A stretch of DNA of 64,000 nt, from positions 2,143,001 to 2,207,000 of the forward strand of contig NZ_CP017480.1 in assembly GCF_001887595.1 (NCBI RefSeq), written 5' to 3'. This document shows, in pieces, positions 11,663-20,506 of the stretch (position 1 is the first letter of the stretch; each line of letters starts with the position of its first letter). The notes below the pieces were generated by a model, which did not search any database, was not told the origin of the DNA, and saw only the letters and a program-made list of their open reading frames with translations. The position numbers and the translations under genes were made by a program. This DNA is from Luteibacter rhizovicinus DSM 16549 (GTDB taxonomy: Bacteria > Pseudomonadota > Gammaproteobacteria > Xanthomonadales > Rhodanobacteraceae).

Positions 11663-12420
11663 ACATTCATGCGATCCGCGCCATCTATCGTTTCGAAATG
11701 GCCCGTACCTTCCGCACGCTGATGCAGAGCATCGCCTCGCCGGTACTGTCGACGTCGCTGTACTTCGTCGTCTTCGGCGCCGCCATCGGTTCGCGCATGG
11801 GAGCGATTGGCGGGGTGAGCTACGGCGCCTTCATCATTCCCGGCCTGATCATGCTGTCGTTGCTCAACGAGAGCATCTCCAACGCCTCGTTCGGCATCTA
11901 CATGCCGAAGTGGGCCGGCACGATCTACGAGCTGCTGTCGGCGCCCGTGTCGTATGTGGAAGTGGTGATCGGCTACGTGGGTGCGGCGGCGACCAAGTCG
12001 GTGATCCTCGGCCTGCTGATCCTGCTCACGGCGCGCTTCTTCGTCGCCTACGAGATCCAGCACCCGATCTGGATGCTGGCCTTCCTGATCCTCACCGCGG
12101 TGACCTTCAGCCTGTTCGGTTTCATCATCGGCCTGTGGGCTGACGACTTCCAGAAGCTGCAGGTCGTGCCGCTGATGGTGATCACGCCGCTCACCTTCCT
12201 TGGTGGCAGCTTTTACTCGATCAGCATGCTGCCGCCGGTCTGGCAGAAGATCACGCTGTTCAATCCCGTCGTGTATCTGGTCAACGGATTCCGCTGGAGC
12301 TTCTACGGCCAGGCCGACGTGAACGTGCTGGTCAGCGCCGGCGCGACGGTGGGCTTCCTGCTGGTTTGCCTGGGCGTGGTCTGGTGGATCTTCCGCACCG
12401 GCTGGAAGCTCAAGAGCTAA
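11659..12420 (+). CDS. ABC-2 type transporter permease
   Basis: 253 aa with about six membrane segments, for example [54 protein letters not shown] and the C-terminal [15 protein letters not shown]. The segment [20 protein letters not shown] is the conserved ABC-2 signature before the last membrane helix. Start overlaps the ATPase stop (ATGA). Together they form a YadGH-like exporter. The gene ends 5 bp before the stop of the convergent DUF1993 copy 2. Confidence 0.93.
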   Translation: MNIHAIRAIYRFEMARTFRTLMQSIASPVLSTSLYFVVFGAAIGSRMGAIGGVSYGAFIIPGLIMLSLLNESISNASFGIYMPKWAGTIYELLSAPVSYVEVVIGYVGAAATKSVILGLLILLTARFFVAYEIQHPIWMLAFLILTAVTFSLFGFIIGLWADDFQKLQVVPLMVITPLTFLGGSFYSISMLPPVWQKITLFNPVVYLVNGFRWSFYGQADVNVLVSAGATVGFLLVCLGVVWWIFRTGWKLKS

Positions 12421-12425
12421 TTTCC

Positions 12426-12929
12426 TTATTTACCGATGAAATCGGTCTTGCCCAGCACCACGCCCACGCCGCGCAGGATCGCGTAGGCGGTGGTGATGTG
12501 GAAGTACACGTTCGGCAGGACGAAGCCCAGCAGGTAATCCTGGCCGCGGAAGCTCTGCTCGCCGCCACGGGTCTTCAGCAGGATCGTGCGGTCTTCGCTG
12601 CCGTCGATCTGTGCCGGCGTGTACGCCTGCAGCTGGGCGATGACGGTGGCGATACGAGCCTGCAGCTCGTCGAAGGTGGTCTCGTTGTCTTCCATCTTCG
12701 GCGGCTCGACACCGGCGAGGCGGGCGCCTGCACCCTTGGCCATGTCGGTGGCGATCTGTACCTGGCGGATCAGCGGAAACATGTCCGGCGTGATCCGCGT
12801 ATGGAGCAGCACCTCCGGCGCGATGTTGCGTTCCGCGGCATGGGCTGCGCCCTTGGCGAGGATGGCAGCGAGGTTGTTCAGGGCGCGCACGAGGACGGGC
12901 ACGGAGGTCTGGTACATGGAGATGGACAT
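12426..12929 (-). CDS. DUF1993 family protein, copy 2
   Basis: 167 aa. Aligns along its full length with the copy at 10083-10577: SVPVLVRALNNL versus [26 protein letters not shown] versus [14 protein letters not shown], and LPNVYFHITTAYAILRGVGV versus [20 protein letters not shown]. The two are paralogues rather than a recent duplication, as many other positions differ. Both copies face away from the ABC exporter between them at their shared strand. Function unknown. Confidence 0.9.
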   Translation of the reverse strand: MSISMYQTSVPVLVRALNNLAAILAKGAAHAAERNIAPEVLLHTRITPDMFPLIRQVQIATDMAKGAGARLAGVEPPKMEDNETTFDELQARIATVIAQLQAYTPAQIDGSEDRTILLKTRGGEQSFRGQDYLLGFVLPNVYFHITTAYAILRGVGVVLGKTDFIGK

Positions 12930-13029
12930 GGAGGGGCTCTTGTCGTGGGTGGCGGCCGGGTGGCCGCGGCGGCGTAGTTTGCGGGTTCGTTGGCGACGCG
13001 TCGACGGGGTGTGCGGTTACGATGTCGCC

Positions 13030-13641
13030 ATGAGTCCCTCCGAACCGCACGACGGGCCCCGCCAGTCCCTGCTCAGGCTGATCCGCCTGGGTCAGGCCCA
13101 GGCCGCGCTGGACCGGTTGGCCCGTGACATGCCGTTGCACCGCCGCATGGGCCAGGGCCTGATGATGGCGGTCAAGGTACTCGCCGCGTCGCTGCTGTCG
13201 TACGCCATCGGTCGCGCCCTGCACACCGAGCAGGCCTTCTGGGCGGCGATCACCGCCATCGCCGTCACCCAGCCGCACTTCGGCGACACGCGGGGCGCCG
13301 CACGCGACCGCTGCCTCGGCACGGCTATCGGTGCCGTGGCGGGATTGCTCGGACTATGGATTGGTGGCCCGGGCGAGATCTTTTCCTTCAGCCTGGCACT
13401 CGGCCTGGTTACCCTGGCCTGCTGGACCGCGGGAGCAGGCCCGGCCGCGCGCCTGGGTGGCATCACCGCGACCATCGTCCTGCTCGTGCCCAGCCAGGGA
13501 CCGTCGTGGGAGATCGCGTTCTATCGTCTGGGCGAAGTGGCCCTGGGCACCCTGTGTGCCATCGCGGTCGGCTGGCTCGCCTCGTTCATTGAAACGCGCG
13601 TCATGCGCGACCCGGAGAAAACACCCGATGCTCAGGCCTAA
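13030..13641 (+). CDS. FUSC-like (aromatic acid exporter family) membrane protein, short form
   Basis: 203 aa from the ATG of MSPSEPHDGP; the long frame upstream is antisense to DUF1993 copy 2. About five to six membrane segments follow a basic, helical N-terminus. The conserved FUSC pattern is AFWAAITAIAVTQPHFGDTRGAARDRCLGTAIGA (about residues 72-105), with its FWA...I.V and R..GT..G elements. Full-size FUSC exporters are 600-700 aa with a second half; this is only the single membrane domain. It overlaps the next gene by 14 bp. Confidence 0.8.
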   Translation: MSPSEPHDGPRQSLLRLIRLGQAQAALDRLARDMPLHRRMGQGLMMAVKVLAASLLSYAIGRALHTEQAFWAAITAIAVTQPHFGDTRGAARDRCLGTAIGAVAGLLGLWIGGPGEIFSFSLALGLVTLACWTAGAGPAARLGGITATIVLLVPSQGPSWEIAFYRLGEVALGTLCAIAVGWLASFIETRVMRDPEKTPDAQA

Positions 13642-14326
13642 GCACCGCGAACACCACCGGCTGGATCGTATCGGCTGGTTACGCGCGGCGGTGCTCGGCG
13701 CCAACGACGGCATCCTGTCGACATCGAGCCTGCTGGTAGGTGTGGCATCCGCACAGGCCACCTCGGGCAGCGTGTTGCTGGCCGGTGTCGCCGGACTGGT
13801 CGCCGGCGCGATGTCGATGGCGGCGGGCGAGTATGTCTCGGTCCGCTCGCAGGCCGACAGCGAGCAGGCGGAACTGGACCTGGAGTCGCGGGAACTCCGC
13901 GACGATCCCACTGGCGAGCACAAGGAGCTCACCGAGATCTACGTGCGACGCGGGCTCGATCGTGCACTCGCGCATGACGTGGCCGAGCAGTTGATGAAGC
14001 ACAACGCCCTCGAGGCGCATGCACGCGACGAACTCGGCCTGTCGGTGACGACATCCGCGAAGCCGTTGCAAGCAGCAGCAGCCTCGGCGGTGAGCTTTGC
14101 ATCGGGTGCGATCCTGCCCATCCTCGCAGCGGTGTGGTCGCCGCCGGAACATCTGGCCTCGATCACCGTGGGCGTATCGCTACTCGCGCTTGCCATTCTC
14201 GGTGCGATCTCGGCTCGCCTTGGCGGCGCAAACACGTCGCGCAGCGTCGCGCGTATCGTCTTCTGGGGTGCGCTGGCGATGGCTTTGTCGGCTGCGGTCG
14301 GCCGACTTTTCGACGCGGCCGTCTGA
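13628..14326 (+). CDS. VIT1/CCC1 family transporter (iron/manganese)
   Basis: 232 aa from the ATG of MLRPKHREHHRLDRIGW, which overlaps the end of the upstream gene by 14 bp. The family signature is LRAAVLGANDGILSTSSLLVGVA, with the second copy-like motif AGAMSMAAGEYVSVRSQAD. A cytosolic helical region rich in acidic residues (SEQAELDLESRELRDD) lies between membrane helices 2 and 3, as in VIT1, where such acids bind metal. Five membrane segments in all. Family members carry Fe2+ or Mn2+; direction and metal are not shown here. Confidence 0.92.
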   Translation: MLRPKHREHHRLDRIGWLRAAVLGANDGILSTSSLLVGVASAQATSGSVLLAGVAGLVAGAMSMAAGEYVSVRSQADSEQAELDLESRELRDDPTGEHKELTEIYVRRGLDRALAHDVAEQLMKHNALEAHARDELGLSVTTSAKPLQAAAASAVSFASGAILPILAAVWSPPEHLASITVGVSLLALAILGAISARLGGANTSRSVARIVFWGALAMALSAAVGRLFDAAV

Positions 14327-14345
14327 GCCGCGCCGCCGGGCGGCT

Positions 14346-15710
14346 TTAGCCCGCGACGCAGCGGTTGCGACCGCCGTTCTTCGCCGTATACAGCGCGAGG
14401 TCGGCGCGATCGAACACGGTTTGCGGCGTGTCACCCGGCTGGAACTGGGCCAGGCCGATGGAGGCTGTCACGCGTACCGGCTGGCGGCTGGCGTGGAAGG
14501 CGAGATGCTGGATCTTGCCGCGCAGGCGCTCGCACACCTGCATGGATTCGGCTTCATCCGCGCCGTCGAACAGGACGATGAATTCCTCACCGCCGTAACG
14601 CGCGACGAAGTCGCAGGGGCGCACGTGCTTGACCAGTGCCTGGCCGATGATGCGCAACACGGCGTCGCCGGCGGTGTGGCCGTAGGTGTCGTTGATGCTC
14701 TTGAAATGATCGATATCGATCGCGGCGATGCTGAGCGGACGCGTCGTGGTCTGCCAGCTCTCGAACGCGGCTTCGATGCGCTTCTCGTAAGCGAGCCGGT
14801 TGGGCATGCCGATCATGGTGTCGGTCTGCGCCAGTTCGTGCTCGCGCTCCAGCGACCGTTGCAAGGTGTTGCGTTCGGTTTCCAGCTGCTCGATGCGCTG
14901 GCGCATCTTCTCGGCGCGGTCGCGATACGCGGTGAGGCGCGTGCCTTCGCGGTCGCGGAACTCGCTGAAACATTGCGCGATCGTTTCCAGGCAGAGGTTC
15001 ACCCGCTCGCGCAGGTCGTGCACGTCGTCGTACTCGAGCGCGGCTTCGCTGAGCAGGCGCATTTCGTGGGCGACCGAGGCATCCAGGGCCTGGCCATTGG
15101 CTTCGCCGGTGGACTGGTCGGCCAGTTCGCGTGACATGTACTGGCTAAGTTCGTCCAGCCGGCTGGTGACATGGCGAAGCACGGCTTGCAAGGCATCGAT
15201 CTCGCGCTGGAGGCCGAGGCGTTGCTCGTTGATGAGGTCGGCGAGGCGATCGCCGCAGGTCGCCAGGGCGACCAGGTCGCCAGCGTCCGCCACGTCGTGG
15301 CGCAGTTCGTTGGCCCGGTCGGCCAGGCGCGGCAGCACGATGATCCGGTCGACCAGCCGACTCAGCGCCGATTGCACGGAGGAACCGTGCTCCGTGCGCG
15401 TCACGCGGGTGATCGCGATCGACCGCTCCGCGTGGGTGCCTCGGGGCCTCGCTCCCAGGTTGTTCATGGCCTCGGTCAGGCCGTTGACCAGGGGCTCGAG
15501 GGCCATCGCGTCCATGGGGCCCTGCAGGGCACCGGAAAGACGTTCGATATGCGGGTCGACCTGATCGTGGGCACCGTGGGCGGCACGACCGAGACAGCCG
15601 ACGAGTTGGCGCAGCAGGGACTCGGCGGTCCGCCACTGTGCCTCCTCACGACTCAACCGATCGACGGCCTCGTGATACCTGCTTTCCCAGACCTGGTTGT
15701 CCAAACGCAC
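14346..15710 (-). CDS. Diguanylate cyclase with N-terminal helical sensor region
   Basis: 454 aa. The C-terminal GGDEF domain is intact: RYGGEEF (GGEEF at about 373-377) with an RxxD inhibitory site (RPCD, about 364-367) five residues before it, DHFKSINDTYGHTAGD upstream and ADLALYTAKNGGRN downstream. It should make cyclic di-GMP and be product-inhibited. The first 280 residues have no membrane segment; they are helical and include a probable coiled coil just before the GGDEF domain (REGTRLTAYRDRAEKMRQRI then QLETERNTLQRSLEREHELA). No known sensor fold is recognised. It lies alone, 40 bp from the antiporter gene. Confidence 0.94.
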   Translation of the reverse strand: MRLDNQVWESRYHEAVDRLSREEAQWRTAESLLRQLVGCLGRAAHGAHDQVDPHIERLSGALQGPMDAMALEPLVNGLTEAMNNLGARPRGTHAERSIAITRVTRTEHGSSVQSALSRLVDRIIVLPRLADRANELRHDVADAGDLVALATCGDRLADLINEQRLGLQREIDALQAVLRHVTSRLDELSQYMSRELADQSTGEANGQALDASVAHEMRLLSEAALEYDDVHDLRERVNLCLETIAQCFSEFRDREGTRLTAYRDRAEKMRQRIEQLETERNTLQRSLEREHELAQTDTMIGMPNRLAYEKRIEAAFESWQTTTRPLSIAAIDIDHFKSINDTYGHTAGDAVLRIIGQALVKHVRPCDFVARYGGEEFIVLFDGADEAESMQVCERLRGKIQHLAFHASRQPVRVTASIGLAQFQPGDTPQTVFDRADLALYTAKNGGRNRCVAG

Positions 15711-15750
15711 GCCCCAACGGTCGCGTTAACTGCCGAATACGGGCGCCATA

Positions 15751-16947
15751 CTACGAGAAATCACCGGGGTTAGCGCGTTTAAGTCGGGGTGCCACGATGG
15801 GTACGGTGAGCATGGTGCTCGCCACCGCCATGAGCAGCAGGGCGGTGAAGGTTTCGCTGGTGATGATGCGCCGGTCGAGCAGCACGTTGACGAAGATGAT
15901 CATGATCAGCGCCTTGGTCTGCAGCAGCCAGCCCACCGTCCACGCGTCGCCACGCTTCCAGCCGAGGAGCTTGCCGGCAACCCCGACACCGGCGAGCTTG
16001 CCGACCACCGAGGCCACCAGCAGGAGCGCCGCGGCGACGAAGACCGCCGTGCCACCGATCTGCCAGTTCGTGCGCAAACCGGTGGAAAGGAAATAGACCG
16101 GCATCACGACAAGCAACACGTTGTGTCGCAGGCCGTCGAGGCGATCGAGGTCGAACCATTCGCGTTCCATCACCGCACCGGCAAGGAAGGCGCCGACCAT
16201 GAAGTGAAGTCCGCACCAGTCCGCGCCATAACCGCAGGCGGCGAGCCAGACGAGACCGAGGAAATAACGGTCCATTTCGGGGACGCGTGCCATGAGGCGG
16301 CGGAACAGCCACGCCGCCACGCCAAACACGGCGAGAAAGGCGATCTGGTGGCCCACCCGTTGCCAGTCGAGCAGAATGATCGCGAGCACGGCCCAGATCG
16401 CAAGGTCGTCCAGGCTGGCGTAACGCAGCACGCGCTGGCCCAGCGGCTCGCGCAGGATGCCCATTTTCTCCATCAGCAGGATCAGGATCGGCAGCGCGGT
16501 CACCGCGCAGGCCATGCCGATGCCGAGGACGAATTGCCAGGTGCTCGCCGCGTCACCCATCCACCCCGCGCGCCACGCCAGCATGCCGACGGCGGCGAGG
16601 CAGCCGGTGAGCAAGGGCGCGCCCAGGGCGAGGGCGGCCGTGGTACCGCACTCGCGCCGCTGTTTCCACACCTCGCGCAGATCCAGCTCGATGCCGGCGA
16701 TCCAGACGAACACCATCACCGCCCACCACGCGATGCCGTTGAGGGCAGCGATGACCGGGGGCGCGAACACCGTCGCGTAATAAGCCGGAAAGACTTTCCC
16801 CAGCACGCCCGGTCCGAGCAGGATGCCGGTCAGGATCTGCACCACCACCAGGGGCGCCCAGTAGTCGGTTCGGAACACGCGCCAGATCAGGTAAGGCAGG
16901 CCAAGGATGATCGTCATCGCGATCAGGAACAGTTCGGTTGTGCTCAT
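15751..16947 (-). CDS. Cation:proton antiporter, CPA2 family
   Basis: 398 aa from the ATG of MSTTELFLIA, which has a strong GGGGAGAG ribosome site; the longer frame upstream is spurious. About twelve membrane segments. The family pattern is LTGILLGPGVLGKVFP at the start, ALPILILLMEKMG in the middle with the YASLDDLAIW acidic pair (DD, the ion-binding Asp residues), and PVYFLSTGLRTN later. There is no C-terminal TrkA-N domain, so this is a KefB/NapA-like core without a nucleotide-gated tail. Expected to exchange Na+ or K+ for H+. Confidence 0.9.
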   Translation of the reverse strand: MSTTELFLIAMTIILGLPYLIWRVFRTDYWAPLVVVQILTGILLGPGVLGKVFPAYYATVFAPPVIAALNGIAWWAVMVFVWIAGIELDLREVWKQRRECGTTAALALGAPLLTGCLAAVGMLAWRAGWMGDAASTWQFVLGIGMACAVTALPILILLMEKMGILREPLGQRVLRYASLDDLAIWAVLAIILLDWQRVGHQIAFLAVFGVAAWLFRRLMARVPEMDRYFLGLVWLAACGYGADWCGLHFMVGAFLAGAVMEREWFDLDRLDGLRHNVLLVVMPVYFLSTGLRTNWQIGGTAVFVAAALLLVASVVGKLAGVGVAGKLLGWKRGDAWTVGWLLQTKALIMIIFVNVLLDRRIITSETFTALLLMAVASTMLTVPIVAPRLKRANPGDFS

Positions 16948-17009
16948 TCGCTCTCCCCAAAGCTGGGCAGAGCGTACAGGACCGCACACTCTTGCGAACA
17001 CCGCTCCCG

Positions 17010-17049
17010 GTAGGAGCCGATTTATCTGTGGGAGCCGATTTATCGGCGA
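17010..17049. repeat. REP-like element, tandem partial plus full copy
   Basis: A truncated copy (17010-17026) is followed directly by a full 23-bp copy of the form TGTGGGAGCCGATTTATCGGCGA (17027-17049). The 3' end of the full copy provides the last two Arg codons and the TAA stop of the tetR gene on the other strand. The same partial-plus-full arrangement occurs at 32133-32170. Confidence 0.75.
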
Positions 17050-17585
17050 AGGGTGCTCGCCAATTCCTCCACCGACAACCGCAACGCCCGCCCCATCGGT
17101 GCCGCATCCCCCTCGATCACCGTCCACACCGTCGCCCCCTCCAGCCGCGCAATCGCATCCCCCGCCAATTCGCGCGCCCGCGTCTCGCCGACCGATGGCG
17201 CGATCAAGGCCGCCAACCGCTCGCGCTGACCGGTGAAGAACCCACGGACCGCTAGCGCCGCCTCGGGTGTATCCGGCCCCGATGCGCCATAGGCCAGATG
17301 CAGCCCGACGCAACGGGTCTGCTCGGACAAGCCACGGGCGATCCGTTCTAGCACCAGGGCATAGGCGGCGAGAGGATCGCCTGCCGGCAGATCGACGAAC
17401 AACTCGTCGTTGGTGAGCGTCAGCACCTCGGGCACCAGGGCTTCCTTGGTGGGAAACCGCGTGTAGAGGCTGGCCTTCTTCAAGCCGACCTTCGTGGCGA
17501 GGTCCTGCATCGAGGCGCCATCGTAGCCGTGGTGGCGAAACAGCTCCCGTGCCTCACGCACGATCGTACCCAGGCTTGCTTTCAT
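17040..17585 (-). CDS. TetR/AcrR family transcriptional regulator
   Basis: 181 aa from the ATG of MKASLGTIVREA, which has GGAG 6 nt upstream; a GTG 12 bp earlier is less likely. The helix-turn-helix is in FRHHGYDGASMQDLATKVGLKKASLYTRFPTKEALV (about residues 13-48), typical TetR. The rest is a helical ligand-binding domain. The last residues and the stop come from a REP-like repeat. It is divergent from the alpha/beta hydrolase gene, and a perfect 12-bp palindrome lies between the two, so it probably represses itself and that hydrolase. Confidence 0.93.
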   Translation of the reverse strand: MKASLGTIVREARELFRHHGYDGASMQDLATKVGLKKASLYTRFPTKEALVPEVLTLTNDELFVDLPAGDPLAAYALVLERIARGLSEQTRCVGLHLAYGASGPDTPEAALAVRGFFTGQRERLAALIAPSVGETRARELAGDAIARLEGATVWTVIEGDAAPMGRALRLSVEELASTLRR

Positions 17586-17605
17586 CGAATGCTCCACATA
17601 AACTA

Positions 17606-17617
17606 CCGACCGGTCGG
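17606..17617. promoter_or_regulatory. Palindromic TetR-type operator
   Basis: CCGACCGGTCGG is a perfect 12-bp palindrome 21 bp upstream of the tetR start codon and 52 bp upstream of the hydrolase start. ACCGACCGGTCGGT-type sites are common for TetR repressors of this class. The AT-rich TATTTTAACA that follows (17621-17630) could be the hydrolase promoter -10 region, in which case bound repressor would block it. Confidence 0.65.
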
Positions 17618-17668
17618 ATCTATTTTAACAGATCCACCCGCCAAGTTCATTCCCCCCGGAGACCTGCC

Positions 17669-18556
17669 ATGAACGCTTCCGCTCCCGCGCTTCCGATCGT
17701 CCAGTACCGCAGCCAGCCCGTCGGCGATGTCGATGTCTTCTACCGCGAGGCCGGCCCGGCCGATGCCCCGGTGATCCTGCTCCTGCACGGATTCCCGACC
17801 TCTGGCCACATGTTCCGCGACCTGATCCCGCTGCTGGCCGACCGCTATCGCGTGATCGCTCCGGACCTGCCGGGCTATGGACAGACGAAGGCGCCGAAGC
17901 GGGGCGATTTCGACTACACCTTCGACAACCTGGCCAAGGTCATCGGCGGCTTCGTCGATGCCATCGGGCTGACCAGTTACGCGCTCTATATCTTCGACTA
18001 CGGCGCACCGACCGGCCTGCGCGTGGCGCTCGCCCACCCGGAACGGGTCACGGCGATCATTACGCAGAACGGCAATGCCTACCTCGACGGTTTCAGTCCG
18101 GCATGGGAGTCCTGGCAGCGCTACTGGCGTGAACCCACACAGGAAAATCGCGAGGCCACCCGCGACGCGCTTGCGCCGGAAACCATCCGTGACATTCAGT
18201 ACGGCACCGGCACGGACCTGAGTCGCTTGTCGCCGGACGGGTACACGCTGGATATCGCGTACATGAGCCGCCCGGGGGCGGACGAGATCCAGCTCGATCT
18301 CGTGCTGGATTACCGCAGCAACGTCGCCAGCTACCCGGCATTCCAGGCGTACTTTCGCGAGCATCAGCCGCCGCTTCTGGCGGTCTGGGGCAAGCACGAT
18401 CCGTTCTTCATTCCGCCCGGTGCCGAAGCCTATAAGCGTGACCTGCCCGAGGCCGAGGTGCACTTCCTCGATACGGGTCACTTTGCCCTGGAGACGCATG
18501 CGAACGAGATCGCCGGTTATATCCGCGACTTCCTCGGCCGCAAGCTGAAAGCTTGA
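17669..18556 (+). CDS. Alpha/beta hydrolase (haloalkane dehalogenase/epoxide hydrolase-like)
   Basis: 295 aa from the ATG of MNASAPALPIVQY; upstream in-frame codons cross the operator region. The oxyanion motif is LLLHGFPTSGHMFRDL, the nucleophile elbow is YIFDYGAPTG with Asp rather than Ser at the nucleophile position, the acid is in WGKHDPFF and the catalytic His in DTGHFALETH. Asp as nucleophile is the mark of haloalkane dehalogenases, haloacetate dehalogenases and soluble epoxide hydrolases. Controlled, by position and palindrome, by the divergent TetR gene. The true substrate is unknown. Confidence 0.9.
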   Translation: MNASAPALPIVQYRSQPVGDVDVFYREAGPADAPVILLLHGFPTSGHMFRDLIPLLADRYRVIAPDLPGYGQTKAPKRGDFDYTFDNLAKVIGGFVDAIGLTSYALYIFDYGAPTGLRVALAHPERVTAIITQNGNAYLDGFSPAWESWQRYWREPTQENREATRDALAPETIRDIQYGTGTDLSRLSPDGYTLDIAYMSRPGADEIQLDLVLDYRSNVASYPAFQAYFREHQPPLLAVWGKHDPFFIPPGAEAYKRDLPEAEVHFLDTGHFALETHANEIAGYIRDFLGRKLKA

Positions 18557-18579
18557 CGTGGCGGCTCTCGCCGTCGCCC

Positions 18580-18924
18580 TTACATCGGCGGCTGCGAGAG
18601 CTCCTTCGCATTGAGATAACCGTCCTTGTTGCGGTCCAGCTTGTGGAACTGGCGGATGAGGTTCCGCTGGAATTCGTCGAGGTGAATCGGCCGGGCGCCG
18701 GGTCGCATCGGCCCGTCGTTGGCGTCGATGACGCCGTCGCCGTTGACGTCCATGCGCAGGAAACCCTGGCTCATGTAGCGGACGTATTCGGCTTCGTCGA
18801 TCCGGCCGTCACCGTTCGCGTCCATGCGTTGCAGGTACTCGGCGGGGGTGCGCGGGTAATCCTGGGCCGGCGCCGCGCCGGCAAGCAACAAGAGCGCCAC
18901 GAAAACATAGGGACGTCGATTCAT
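18580..18924 (-). CDS. Secreted EF-hand calcium-binding protein
   Basis: 114 aa with a signal peptide (MNRRPYVFVALLLLAGAAPA, cleavage before QDYP). Three EF-hand loops are visible: DANGDGRIDEAEY, DVNGDGVIDAND and DRNKDGYLNAKEL, each with Asp/Asn at the first, third and fifth positions and an acidic residue at twelve (the second is less complete). It should bind Ca2+ in the periplasm. It ends 24 bp after the stop of the convergent hydrolase gene. The longer frame upstream is antisense to cysK and not used. Confidence 0.88.
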   Translation of the reverse strand: MNRRPYVFVALLLLAGAAPAQDYPRTPAEYLQRMDANGDGRIDEAEYVRYMSQGFLRMDVNGDGVIDANDGPMRPGARPIHLDEFQRNLIRQFHKLDRNKDGYLNAKELSQPPM

Positions 18925-19017
18925 GGGGCGGCAGTCTGCGGGATCGGCCCGCGTTTGTCGCCCCGTGCATGCTGGGAGTACCTTTGGCTTCTTGCCCTCC
19001 AGCCAAGGGAAACCCCG

Positions 19018-19974
19018 ATGATCTACGACAGCATTCTCGACACGATCGGCCGCACCCCCATCGTCCGCCTGCACCGCGTCGCGCCCGCGCACGCCACCCT
19101 CTACGCCAAGGTCGAATCGTTCAATCCGGGCGGCTCGGTGAAAGATCGCCTGGCCATCGCCGTGATCCTCGACGCCGAGCAGAAAGGCCTGCTCAAGCCG
19201 GGCGACACGGTCATCGAGGCCACCTCCGGAAACACCGGGGTCGCGCTGGCCATGGTCTGCGCCGCGAAGGGCTACAAGTTCGTCGCGACCATGGCCGACA
19301 GTTTCTCGGTCGAACGCCGCAAGTTGATGCGTGCTTACGGTGCCCGCGTCATTCTCACGCCGGCTGCCGAACGAGGCAGTGGCATGGTTCGACGTGCCGA
19401 GGAACTGGCGGCGAAGCACGGCTGGTTCCTGCCGCGGCAATTTGCCAACCCGGCCAATCCCGCCTACCACCGCAGCACCACGGCGGCGGAGATCCTGCAG
19501 GACTTCGCCGGTCGCCGTCTCGATGCCTTCGTCACGGGCTGGGGCACCGGCGGCACGCTGACGGGCGTCGGCGAGATGCTCAAGCTGGCCCGTCCCGAGG
19601 TGAAGATCGTCGTGTCCGAACCGACGGCCGCGCCGCTGCTGGCGGACAAGCCGTGGTCGCCCCACAAGATCCAGGGCTGGACGCCGGACTTCGTGCCCGA
19701 GGTACTCAACCGGAACGTCTTCGACGTCGACCTGCCGGTGGACGAGGTCGTCGCCCGCGATACCGCACGCCGGTTGGCCAAGGAAGAGGGGCTGTTCGTC
19801 GGCGTCTCGGCCGGAGCGACGGTGGCAGCGGCGCTGGCCTTCGCCGACAGCGCCCCGAAGGACAGCGTGATCCTGGCCATGCTGCCCGATACGGGCGAGC
19901 GCTACCTGTCCACGTTCCTGTTCGAAGGCGTCGAGGAAGGGTCCGATACCGAATGGCTCGAAAGCCTCGGGTGA
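19018..19974 (+). CDS. cysK: Cysteine synthase A
   Basis: 318 aa. Makes cysteine from O-acetylserine and sulfide using PLP. PLP lysine in NPGGSVKDRLA, phosphate-binding loop ATSGNTGVALAM, GTGGTLTGVGE in the middle and GVSAGATVAAAL near the end. AAGGGAAA upstream of the ATG serves as ribosome site. Length and motifs fit CysK, but CysM cannot be wholly excluded. A 105-bp gap separates it from the next gene. Confidence 0.93.
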   Translation: MIYDSILDTIGRTPIVRLHRVAPAHATLYAKVESFNPGGSVKDRLAIAVILDAEQKGLLKPGDTVIEATSGNTGVALAMVCAAKGYKFVATMADSFSVERRKLMRAYGARVILTPAAERGSGMVRRAEELAAKHGWFLPRQFANPANPAYHRSTTAAEILQDFAGRRLDAFVTGWGTGGTLTGVGEMLKLARPEVKIVVSEPTAAPLLADKPWSPHKIQGWTPDFVPEVLNRNVFDVDLPVDEVVARDTARRLAKEEGLFVGVSAGATVAAALAFADSAPKDSVILAMLPDTGERYLSTFLFEGVEEGSDTEWLESLG

Positions 19975-20079
19975 GCCTTCGCGGCGGCAGCGATTTCGTT
20001 ATCCGGAGAGAACGGGATCGCTGCGTCTTCATCACATGGCGGAAGGCACGTTAGGCGCCTGATTTCGAGGAGACCGCCC

Positions 20080-20490
20080 ATGTCCTTTCTGCGCCGCAAG
20101 ACCATCAGCGAGGAACTTCTCGCCCACGCCCGGCAGCTCGTGCAGGATTACCCGCCGCGCGAGGCTTACGATAGGGCGCGCGGCGTGGCTCGTGATTACA
20201 GCGAACGTGCTGGCTCGCTGGCGAGCCATACGTTGACCGCGACGAAGGCCTTGACCTCGTCCGGCCGCCGCGCGGCGCGGAGTCGCACGGGATGGGGTAT
20301 CGCCATCGGTGTCAGCCTCGGTCTGGGTGCCATCGCGACGGCCTATCTGCTTGCGCGCCGCAAGGCGCTCACGCAGGACGAATACGACGAGCACGATCCG
20401 ACGCGTTACCGCCCGAGCAATGCAAGCGGCGACGCGTTGGATGGTTCGGGTGAGGACAACCCGGTACCGGGTGAGACGGGCTTGTACTGA
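20080..20490 (+). CDS. Hypothetical single-pass membrane protein
   Basis: 136 aa, not recognised. A polar helical N-terminal region (about residues 1-70) is followed by one membrane helix (WGIAIGVSLGLGAIATAYLLA) and an acidic, low-complexity tail (DEYDEHDPTRYRP). GAGGAGA precedes the ATG. The layout resembles DUF883-type membrane-anchored ribosome-associated small proteins, but the family motifs are not clear. It is convergent with the condensin-like operon, stops 16 bp from it. Confidence 0.75.
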   Translation: MSFLRRKTISEELLAHARQLVQDYPPREAYDRARGVARDYSERAGSLASHTLTATKALTSSGRRAARSRTGWGIAIGVSLGLGAIATAYLLARRKALTQDEYDEHDPTRYRPSNASGDALDGSGEDNPVPGETGLY

Positions 20491-20506
20491 CGCAAGCCCG
20501 TTCTGG

